Positions 25,317 to 32,683 of a stretch of DNA of 64,000 nt are shown here, piece after piece (positions within the stretch are counted from its first letter, which is position 1; the number at the start of each line of letters is the position of its first letter). The notes under the pieces were generated by a model. That model was not told the origin of the DNA, searched no databases, and was given only the letters and a program-made list of their open reading frames with translations. The position numbers and the translations under genes were made by a program. Where the stretch lies: NCBI RefSeq assembly GCF_900104765.1, contig NZ_LT629737.1, positions 2,604,001 through 2,668,000 of the forward strand. The letters are read 5' to 3'. The stretch comes from Gillisia sp. Hel1_33_143 (GTDB taxonomy: Bacteria; Bacteroidota; Bacteroidia; Flavobacteriales; Flavobacteriaceae).

Positions 25317-26462
25317 ATGAAGAAGATCTACCTGCATGAAGATGCAATTATCTCACCCTTAGGCTTTACCACTGCTGAAAATATTCAATTTATTTTAGCA
25401 AAGCAATCAGGGTTAAAATTACATCCAAACTCAAGGTTCGAGCATAATAGTTTTTATGCGGGGATTATAGATGACGATATCTTGACTAAGTCATTTTCTA
25501 AAATTGGAAATTCTGAGGAATATACCAAGTTAGAAAAAATGATGATCTTGGCGGTACAAGCAGTTTTAGATCAGAGTACACAGATCAATTTAAAAGAAAT
25601 ACAGCTGATAGTTTCTACTACCAAAGGGAATATAGACGTTTTAATGGTTGCTTCTAAATTCCCTGAAAAACGGGTGCTGCTCTCTGAATTAGCAAATGTG
25701 ATCCAACAATTTTTCCATTTCTCTAAAAAACCAATCGTTATCTCTAATGCTTGCATTTCTGGCGGACTTGCCTTGGCAGTGGCGAGAAGATTTATAAACT
25801 CTGGAAAATTTAAAGAAGCCATTGTTGTTGGAGGAGATCTTGTTTCAGAATTTGTTGTTTCCGGTTTTAATTCTTTTCAAGCGATTAGCAATGAGCCGTG
25901 CAAACCATTTTCGGCAAATAGAACAGGAATAAGTTTAGGAGAGGCTGCAGCAGCGGTTCTTGTTTCTAAAGAGAAAAATATAAATGAAGCTGTAAGTTTA
26001 ATAGCAGATGCTTCAGCCAATGATGCCAATCATATTTCTGGACCATCCAGAACAGGAGAAGGACTTTATAAAAGCCTTACAACAGCTTTGAATGAGGCTG
26101 AAGTTTCATCTTCTCAAATAGATTATTTGTCTGCACACGGAACCGGAACCTCTTTTAACGATAGCATGGAAGCCATTGCCTTTACTAAAGCAGGACTTCA
26201 ACATACGCCTATTAACAGTTACAAGGCTTATTATGGTCATACGTTGGGTGCAGCATCTTTATTAGAAAGCATTATATTAAAGCATGCAATGTTGAAAGAT
26301 CAACTTTATGAATCTTTAAATTTTGAAACTTCAGAAATAGAAAACCCTATCAATATCATACAAAAGCATCAAACTAAAAATTTGAGGTATGCTATTAAAA
26401 CGTCCTCAGGTTTTGGAGGATGTAATTTAGCGATGGTATTTAAAAAGGAAATAGATGGGTAA
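25317..26462 (+). CDS. Beta-ketoacyl-ACP synthase (catalytically complete)
   Basis: A 381-residue thiolase-fold condensing enzyme. All three catalytic residues are visible: Cys146 in SNACISGG, His274 in SAHGTGTSF and His308 in YYGHTLGA, followed by the C-terminal SSGFGGCNLAM. It is somewhat shorter than FabF. It overlaps the next, degenerate ketosynthase-like gene by 8 bases, as expected for partners. Probably one of the two elongating ketosynthases of the aryl polyene. Confidence 0.88.
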   Translation: MKKIYLHEDAIISPLGFTTAENIQFILAKQSGLKLHPNSRFEHNSFYAGIIDDDILTKSFSKIGNSEEYTKLEKMMILAVQAVLDQSTQINLKEIQLIVSTTKGNIDVLMVASKFPEKRVLLSELANVIQQFFHFSKKPIVISNACISGGLALAVARRFINSGKFKEAIVVGGDLVSEFVVSGFNSFQAISNEPCKPFSANRTGISLGEAAAAVLVSKEKNINEAVSLIADASANDANHISGPSRTGEGLYKSLTTALNEAEVSSSQIDYLSAHGTGTSFNDSMEAIAFTKAGLQHTPINSYKAYYGHTLGAASLLESIILKHAMLKDQLYESLNFETSEIENPINIIQKHQTKNLRYAIKTSSGFGGCNLAMVFKKEIDG

Positions 26463-27063
26463 ACAGTTTTATATTAATAATATTGTAAGAATTAAAAATC
26501 GTTCCATTTATAATAATCAGGAATTGCTTTTTAGGTCTGAGTTAGATATTGCTGAAATTGATCTTTTCTTTAAAGAAGTCTATCAATTTTTACAGCTTTC
26601 ATATCCAAAATTCTTTAAAATGGATAGGATGTCTAAATTAGGAATTCTGGCTACAGAAATACTTTTTAATATAGAAAAACAAGATATAAATACCGCCTTG
26701 GTGTTCTCCAATAATTCTTCAAGTTTAGATACAGATAAAATACATCAAAATGCTTTATCTCAAATAGTTTCACCGTCTGTTTTTGTCTATACCTTACCTA
26801 ATATTGTTTTAGGAGAAATAAGTATAAGATATCAGTTGCAAAGTGAGAATATTTTCTTTTTATCAGAAACTTTTGATGCAGAACTTATTGGAGATTACAC
26901 ACAGGTTTTGCTTGATTCTGGAAAAGCTAAAGATGCGGTTTGTGGATGGATAGACCTTAAAAATGCTGAATATGATGTATTTTTGTGCCTAATTTCTGAG
27001 GTAGGGGAAATTCCTTTTACCGTTAAGAATTTAGAGCAGTTATATTATTTTGAAAATGAGTGA
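26455..27063 (+). CDS. Degenerate ketosynthase-like protein
   Basis: A 202-residue protein that resembles only the N-terminal half of a ketosynthase, in particular the stretch SPSVFVYTLPNIVLGEISIRY, where a ketosynthase would lead up to its nucleophile. No active-site cysteine or catalytic histidines are present. The layout recalls Ketoacyl-synt_2 proteins, called chain-length-factor-like, in aryl-polyene clusters. Both ends overlap neighbours by 8 bases, first the intact synthase, then the ACP, which suggests fixed stoichiometry. Function as a non-catalytic partner is inferred. Confidence 0.65.
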   Translation: MGKQFYINNIVRIKNRSIYNNQELLFRSELDIAEIDLFFKEVYQFLQLSYPKFFKMDRMSKLGILATEILFNIEKQDINTALVFSNNSSSLDTDKIHQNALSQIVSPSVFVYTLPNIVLGEISIRYQLQSENIFFLSETFDAELIGDYTQVLLDSGKAKDAVCGWIDLKNAEYDVFLCLISEVGEIPFTVKNLEQLYYFENE

Positions 27064-27313
27064 TTTACGTACAGAGTTGAAAGTTAGTATTATCGAGCAA
27101 TTAAATCTTGAAGAATTATCTGTAGAAGATATTGAAGATAATGAACACCTCTTTGGGGATGGAGTTGGTTTAGATTCTATAGATGCATTAGAATTAATTG
27201 TACTACTAGAAAAGGATTACGGTATTAAACTTACAGATCCGCAGCAAGGAAAAGATATCTTTATATCCATAAATAAAATGGCTGAATTTATTGAAGCTAA
27301 CCGCACTAAATAA
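27056..27313 (+). CDS. Acyl carrier protein
   Basis: An acidic 85-residue ACP. The phosphopantetheine attachment serine is in GVGLDSIDALELIVLL. I chose ATG 27056, which overlaps the previous gene by 8 bases; an in-frame TTG lies 6 bases upstream. It is the only carrier protein seen in the cluster and would hold the growing polyene for the ketosynthases, reductase and dehydratases around it. Confidence 0.92.
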   Translation: MSDLRTELKVSIIEQLNLEELSVEDIEDNEHLFGDGVGLDSIDALELIVLLEKDYGIKLTDPQQGKDIFISINKMAEFIEANRTK

Positions 27314-27316
27314 TCT

Positions 27317-28507
27317 ATGAGGAAAGGAATTGCCATTACCGGAATGGGAATCATTTCTTCTATAGGAAATAACTTAGAAGAGACCTACAGTTCACTTAGT
27401 TCTGGTAATAACGGACTTTCATTTTCAGAGATCCTTCAAACCACTCATACAAATTTACCTGTTGGAGAGATAAAGCGTACTAATCTTGAGCTGCAACGAT
27501 CTCTTAATATCACCATTTCTGAACCAATTACCAGAGCTTCATTATTGGGAATTATAGCCGTTAAGGAAGCAATATCTCATGCTAAATTTAATCTAAAGGA
27601 TTTAAACAGCTGTGATTTTATTTCTGGTACAAGTGTGGGAGGTATAGATGCTACAGAGAGGTTTTATTCAGATTTTGAGAATGGCGGTCACACGCAATTT
27701 ATAAAAGCTCAGCATCCAGGTTATACTACTTGTCAAATTGCCAAGTATTTTAAAATAAATGGCCAAGTATCCACTATTAGTACTGCCTGTTCTTCAGCTG
27801 CTAACGCAATTATGTTAGGTGCTCGATTAATTAATAGCGGTAGATCTAAAAGAGTGATCGTTGGAGGTACAGATTGTCTAACAAAGTTCACCTTAAATGG
27901 CTTTAACTCTTTAATGATCTTGTCTGATGCTCCATGCAAACCTTTTGATGAAGAAAGAAATGGATTGAACCTGGGAGAAGGTGCTGCATATTTGATTTTG
28001 GAGGCAGATAACTGCTTAGATGGGAAGAAAGTTCTAGGTAGAGTAACCGGATATGCTAATACGAACGATTCTTATCATCAAACCGCTTCATCTCCTGAAG
28101 GGGATGGTGCCTATCTAGCGATGAAAAACGCTATAAATTTTGCTGAAATAGATTTAGGAGAAATAGATTTTATTCATGCACATGGTACGGCTACTAAAAA
28201 TAATGATCTCTCAGAAAGTGCAGCCATGAAAAGAATATTCAAAAACCATATTCCAGATTTTGCTTCTACAAAGGGATTCACCGGTCATACTTTGGCAGCA
28301 GCTGGTGCAGTACAAGCAGTTCTTAATTTGTTAATGTTAGAAAATCAGCAAATATTTCCTAATCTTAATTTTGAAAAATCAATTTATGAGACCGAATTAA
28401 GTCCAGTAACAAAAATTAAAGACAGGAAAATAAAGAATATTTTATCCAATTCCTTCGGTTTTGGAGGTAATTGTACTTCTCTAATCTTTAGTAAAGATGA
28501 AAAATAG
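27317..28507 (+). CDS. Beta-ketoacyl-ACP synthase II-like (catalytically complete)
   Basis: A 396-residue FabF-like condensing enzyme. Catalytic residues are Cys158 in STACSSAAN, His289 in IHAHGTATKNND and His324 in GFTGHTLAAAGA, with the C-terminal NSFGFGGNCTSL. It begins 3 bases after the ACP gene and overlaps the following chain-length-factor-like gene by 11 bases. The pair has the arrangement of a KS-alpha/KS-beta heterodimer. Confidence 0.92.
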   Translation: MRKGIAITGMGIISSIGNNLEETYSSLSSGNNGLSFSEILQTTHTNLPVGEIKRTNLELQRSLNITISEPITRASLLGIIAVKEAISHAKFNLKDLNSCDFISGTSVGGIDATERFYSDFENGGHTQFIKAQHPGYTTCQIAKYFKINGQVSTISTACSSAANAIMLGARLINSGRSKRVIVGGTDCLTKFTLNGFNSLMILSDAPCKPFDEERNGLNLGEGAAYLILEADNCLDGKKVLGRVTGYANTNDSYHQTASSPEGDGAYLAMKNAINFAEIDLGEIDFIHAHGTATKNNDLSESAAMKRIFKNHIPDFASTKGFTGHTLAAAGAVQAVLNLLMLENQQIFPNLNFEKSIYETELSPVTKIKDRKIKNILSNSFGFGGNCTSLIFSKDEK

Positions 28508-29558
28508 AATCTTTATTAGTGGAATTTCAAGCATTGCAGCTCAAACAGAAGCTTCGGTATTTAACGAAGCTCCAAATGTTTACTCAGATCCAATTTTTGA
28601 AATAGTTCCATTCAACCATAAAGAATATATTCCTACAAAATCTTTACGCCGACTCTCCAGGGCTTTAAAAATGAGTATTTCGGGAGCAATTATGGCTCTT
28701 AAAGATGCAGAAGTAACATGTCCGGACGCTATAATTACCGGCACTGGACAGGGCTGTAAGCAAGATACAGAACGTTTTTTAGAATCTGTAATTAAACAAA
28801 AAGAACTATTATTATCTCCAACAGCCTTCATACACTCTACTCACAATACTATTGGGGGACAGATTGCTCTACACCTTAATAGTAAAGCTTACAATGTTAC
28901 ATATTCACAGAATTCTGTTTCATTAGAATGGGCACTTTTAGATGCCATGATGATATTTGATGAAGGTAAGAATAGTAAAAATGTACTGGTAGGAGGTGTA
29001 GATGAAATTTCTGAAACCATCACTGGATTTATGGAGTTTGATCATCAACTTAAGAAAGAGAGAATTTCAAATTTAGAATTATTTAAAAGCGATTCTCGTG
29101 GAACGATTACCTCTGAAGGGGCTCATTTTTTCAATTTAACTTCTGAGAATAAGAGCTCCTTGGTAGAATTATTGGATATTTCTATAATTGCAACTTTAGA
29201 AGTAGAAAATATAACTAATACAGTTGAAGAGTTTTTAGGTAAAAATCGCATAGCCTCAGCAGATATAGATCTTGTGATCTTGGGTAAGAATGGGGATGTA
29301 AATTTTGACCACTTTTATGAAGCTTTAACTACGGGTATTCTCAAAAAGACACAGCAATTAGCTTATAAGCATTTGGTAGGTGAATATAATACGGTTTCTG
29401 GATATGCCCTTTGGCTAGGATGTAAGATCATAGAATTGCAAACTATTCCAGAGATCTTAAAAGTTAATAGTGTTACCGCTGGTAAAATAAAGTATGTGCT
29501 TTTATATAATCAATATCAGGGTGAAGACCATAGTCTTATTTTAATTAGGAAGCGTTGA
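28497..29558 (+). CDS. Chain-length-factor-like ketosynthase (Cys replaced by Gln)
   Basis: A 353-residue ketosynthase homologue without catalytic residues. At the nucleophile position the sequence is VTYSQNSVSLEWA, so Cys is replaced by Gln138, the same replacement that marks KS-beta chain length factors of type II polyketide synthases. The His motifs are missing as well. It overlaps the intact ketosynthase upstream by 11 bases and the deacetylase downstream by 4. Likely a structural partner that fixes chain length; this is inference from sequence. Confidence 0.78.
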   Translation: MKNRIFISGISSIAAQTEASVFNEAPNVYSDPIFEIVPFNHKEYIPTKSLRRLSRALKMSISGAIMALKDAEVTCPDAIITGTGQGCKQDTERFLESVIKQKELLLSPTAFIHSTHNTIGGQIALHLNSKAYNVTYSQNSVSLEWALLDAMMIFDEGKNSKNVLVGGVDEISETITGFMEFDHQLKKERISNLELFKSDSRGTITSEGAHFFNLTSENKSSLVELLDISIIATLEVENITNTVEEFLGKNRIASADIDLVILGKNGDVNFDHFYEALTTGILKKTQQLAYKHLVGEYNTVSGYALWLGCKIIELQTIPEILKVNSVTAGKIKYVLLYNQYQGEDHSLILIRKR

Positions 29559-30325
29559 AATTTAAAGTAGCACATATAATTATGATTCTCCTCATAGCTT
29601 TTGGGGTATTACTTGCATTTCTAAATCTCATTTCTTTTTGGATGATTATTGGAGTTACGGTTGGTTATCTGATCTTCTTACTTGTTATTTCTACCAATGT
29701 TAGACTTAATTTTTTTGTTCGTGCTCATAACGCTAATCCCATAGTAGGAGATAGAAGTATTGCCATAACTTTTGATGATGGCCCTGTAGAAAATACGAAA
29801 GAGATCTTAAGTATCTTAAAAAAATATGATGTTAAAGCTAGCTTCTTTTGCATAGGTCAGCATATAGAAAATAATCCGGAAATTTTTCAATTACTTTTAG
29901 AGGATGGTCATTTTATAGGAAATCATTCTTACTCTCATACCAGAAAAATGGGTTTCCTGTCTTCAAAAGATATCGTTAAAGAAATTAAAGCTTGTGATGC
30001 TATTATCTACAAAATTGCAGGAATTAATTCTAGAACATTTAGACCTCCTTTTGGAGTAATAAATCCAAATACTCAAAAAGCGCTAGTTGAGACCGGACAT
30101 GTGGTAGTAGGGTGGAATGTAAGATCTTATGATGCAGTTTTAAGCTCTTCCAATTTTGTTCTGAGGAGAATTTTAAGAAAGATAAAACCTGGTGATGTTA
30201 TACTTTTACATGATAACAACCTTAAGACCGTACACATATTGGAACAGTTGTTGATATTTTTGAAAGACAACAATTACACACCAGTTAGAGTTGATACTTT
30301 ATTTAATATAGATGCGTATAATTAA
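29555..30325 (+). CDS. Membrane-anchored polysaccharide deacetylase (NodB homology)
   Basis: A 256-residue protein with two N-terminal membrane helices (about 5-48) and a carbohydrate esterase 4 domain: AITFDDGPVENT (catalytic Asp and metal Asp), HSYSHTRKM (His-x3-His metal ligands), RPPFGVINP and ILLHDNN. The start is TTG at 29555, overlapping the previous stop (TTGA); the next in-frame ATG (29582) would remove part of the first helix. It would remove N-acetyl groups from a sugar outside the membrane. Its role in a pigment operon is not obvious and may concern a glycosylated or cell-wall-linked product. Confidence 0.8.
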   Translation: MKFKVAHIIMILLIAFGVLLAFLNLISFWMIIGVTVGYLIFLLVISTNVRLNFFVRAHNANPIVGDRSIAITFDDGPVENTKEILSILKKYDVKASFFCIGQHIENNPEIFQLLLEDGHFIGNHSYSHTRKMGFLSSKDIVKEIKACDAIIYKIAGINSRTFRPPFGVINPNTQKALVETGHVVVGWNVRSYDAVLSSSNFVLRRILRKIKPGDVILLHDNNLKTVHILEQLLIFLKDNNYTPVRVDTLFNIDAYN

Positions 30326-30935
30326 AATTTTATTCTTTTTGTTTACTGCAGTCGGAATGGCTCAGCAAAGACAAATTCCGGTTTCGGCAACTTCCAACTT
30401 TCGGAATTCTGTAGAGAATCGTGCAGATGAGATCAAAACCATGTCTGGAGATTTTGTGCAGGTAAAATATATACAGATGATGCAAGCCGAATCTGTTAGC
30501 GCAGGTAGATTGTATTTTAAGTCTCCAGAGGTTCTAAAATGGGAGTATTATAAGCCCTATAGTTATCAGATGTTATTTAAAGAAGGGCAGATGTTCGTGG
30601 ACGATGAAGGAGAAAAATCTGTTACTAATTTAAGGTCTAATAAAATATTTGAAAAATTGGTAAGTCTTATTTCTGGGAGCGTTAATGGTAAATTGATGGC
30701 AGATACAGATAATTTTGATATTACCTATATTCGTGTGAATGCAGATAGGATGGTAGTACTCGTGCCAAGAGATGCGATGCTTAGACAAATGTTTGCTCAA
30801 ATTGTACTTAAATTTAACAGGCAAAATCTGGTAGATACTGTGAAATTAGTTGAAGAATCTGGAGATTTTACGGAGATACACTTTAAAAATATTAGTATCA
30901 ACAAACAAATTGATCCTAAAGTGTTTAAGGAATAA
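30312..30935 (+). CDS. LolA-like outer-membrane lipoprotein carrier protein
   Basis: A 207-residue secreted protein with a signal peptide ending GMAQQ. The pattern MSGDFVQVKYIQMM, SAGRLYFKSPEVLKWEYYKP and DTVKLVEESGDFTEIHFKNI is that of LolA-type carriers, which have a half-barrel holding lipid chains. Aryl-polyene clusters generally include a LolA-like protein, presumably to carry the lipid-linked pigment across the periplasm. It overlaps the deacetylase gene by 14 bases and is followed by a 102-base gap. Confidence 0.85.
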   Translation: MRIIKILFFLFTAVGMAQQRQIPVSATSNFRNSVENRADEIKTMSGDFVQVKYIQMMQAESVSAGRLYFKSPEVLKWEYYKPYSYQMLFKEGQMFVDDEGEKSVTNLRSNKIFEKLVSLISGSVNGKLMADTDNFDITYIRVNADRMVVLVPRDAMLRQMFAQIVLKFNRQNLVDTVKLVEESGDFTEIHFKNISINKQIDPKVFKE

Positions 30936-31037
30936 GACTTGGTTATTCTTATTAGAGTTTATTATAAAATTTAATGATTCGACTGTAAACATTATATTTT
31001 CTCTCTATTTTAGTATTTCTTTAAAAAGAGAGATCAC

Positions 31038-31412
31038 ATGCAATTAAAAGATTTTTATACAGAAGTTAGTACTATAGAAGATAACGGTGAGATCATAACC
31101 GAAATTTCTATAAACAAACATCATGAGATCTACATTGGTCATTTTCCGGAAAGACCAGTAACTCCCGGAGTTATTCTTATGCAACTATTTAAAGAAGAGG
31201 TTGAAAAGAGAACAAATAAGAATCTTCAATTAGAAAAGGCGTTGAACGTAAAGTTTATGGCTGTTGTAGATCCTAATCTTTCAGCCAATTTCACCATGTA
31301 TTCCCATATATCAGAAAATAATGGTGTTATTGAGTTAAAGGCAATTGCAAAACATCAAGATAAGGTTGCGCTAAAGATCAATTCTACTTATAAGATAATT
31401 TCAGATAGATAA
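31038..31412 (+). CDS. Second hotdog-fold protein (FabZ-like)
   Basis: A short 124-residue hotdog protein. The segment HEIYIGHFPERPVTPGVILM matches the FabZ stretch GHFP-x2-P-x-PGV, but the catalytic Glu that follows in FabZ (EAMAQ) is replaced by Gln (MQLFKEE), and the N-terminal His motif is missing. The protein at 24446 has the Glu but lacks the His. The two may form a mixed dehydratase, as suggested for ApeI/ApeP-type pairs. It has its own 102-base leader after the lolA-like gene. Confidence 0.72.
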   Translation: MQLKDFYTEVSTIEDNGEIITEISINKHHEIYIGHFPERPVTPGVILMQLFKEEVEKRTNKNLQLEKALNVKFMAVVDPNLSANFTMYSHISENNGVIELKAIAKHQDKVALKINSTYKIISDR

Positions 31413-31480
31413 TATAGAACTGAAGGTGCTATCACTCCATTTATAAACAATACTTTTGTAGTCTAATCTAGACTCTATAT

Positions 31481-32683
31481 TTGACTTCTTCCCCAATATA
31501 TCAAGCAAGATTTGATGCTCTTAAATGTTGCATCATAATGCCTACATATAATAATGAGAGATCTTTAGGTATAGTCCTGAAAGATCTGGAGCATTACACT
31601 CATAATATTGTTGTTGTTAACGATGGTTCTACAGATAGTACTAAAGCTATTCTAGCTGCAGATCCATATATAACAGTAGAACATTTTAAGAAAAATTGCG
31701 GAAAAGGTATTGCACTTAAAAGAGCGTTTAAGGTAGCTCAAGAACTAGGATATGATTATGCTATATCTATAGATTCTGATGGACAACATTATGCAGACGA
31801 TCTAGAAATTTTCTTATCAGAATTAGAAAATAAAGCTCCGGAAGAAGAGATCTTATTGGTTGGAGATAGAAATATGGGGAGCGGAAATGTTCCAGGTAAG
31901 AGCAGTACAGGTAACAAGTTTTCCAATTTTTGGTACATGGTGGTCACAGGGTCAGAATTACATGATACCCAGAGTGGCTATAGGCTTTATCCATTAAAAA
32001 TAGTAAATGATATTCCTCTATATACTTGGAAATTTGAACTAGAGATAGAAGTGATTGTTAAAGCATCCTGGAGAAAGGTGAATGTGAAGAATGTGCCCAT
32101 TAAAGTTTATTATGATAAGGAAAATAGAGTTACTCATTTTAGGCCATTTTGGGATATAACCAGAATCGTACTATTGTATATGTGGTTTGTGCTGGTAAGT
32201 TTTTTTTATATCCATCCACAAAACAAGTACAAAGATTTTAAAGAAAAAGGGATCAAAAGATTTTGGAAGGAAGATATTCTAAAAAGTCAGGAATCGCCTA
32301 GCAAAAAGGCTGCTGCCATAGCACTGGGAATTTTTATAGGAATTTCGCCCTTTTGGGGACTTCATACAATGTTAGTTTTTTTATTAGCTGCAGTATTTAA
32401 ATTGAATAAGGTTTCAGCTTTTGTCTTTTCCAACATTAGTATTCCTCCCTTTATACCTATTATCATTTATTTAAGTTATCAGTTAGGTTCTTTGATCTCC
32501 GGGAAAGGAATCTCCTTAGATCTAGATATTTCACAAATAGACTCTGCAGCTGCTATATATCAAGGTTTAAGACAATATATAATAGGTAGCCTTTGTCTTG
32601 CCGTAATAGCATCTTTACTAACGTGGGTTGTCTTTTATTTATTATTTTCGGTGTCTAATCAAAAGCAAGTAGTAGAGCCTTAA
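31481..32683 (+). CDS. Family 2 glycosyltransferase fused to DUF2062
   Basis: The first ~240 residues are a GT2 glycosyltransferase: IIMPTYNNERSL, VVVNDGSTDST, SIDSDGQH (metal DxD) and DTQSGYRLYPL. The remaining ~160 carry membrane helices and the DUF2062 pattern KKAAAIALGIFIGISPFWGLHT. The start is TTG 31481; no ATG is available before the GT2 core. GT2 proteins are standard in aryl-polyene clusters. The attached DUF2062 region may anchor the enzyme to the membrane. It shares one base with the following exporter gene (TAATG). Confidence 0.82.
   Translation: MTSSPIYQARFDALKCCIIMPTYNNERSLGIVLKDLEHYTHNIVVVNDGSTDSTKAILAADPYITVEHFKKNCGKGIALKRAFKVAQELGYDYAISIDSDGQHYADDLEIFLSELENKAPEEEILLVGDRNMGSGNVPGKSSTGNKFSNFWYMVVTGSELHDTQSGYRLYPLKIVNDIPLYTWKFELEIEVIVKASWRKVNVKNVPIKVYYDKENRVTHFRPFWDITRIVLLYMWFVLVSFFYIHPQNKYKDFKEKGIKRFWKEDILKSQESPSKKAAAIALGIFIGISPFWGLHTMLVFLLAAVFKLNKVSAFVFSNISIPPFIPIIIYLSYQLGSLISGKGISLDLDISQIDSAAAIYQGLRQYIIGSLCLAVIASLLTWVVFYLLFSVSNQKQVVEP

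Noticed and set aside
30850-31047. Frame across the end of the lolA-like gene
   Set aside because: It overlaps the lolA-like gene in another frame and lacks any conserved pattern; the gap 30936-31037 appears noncoding.
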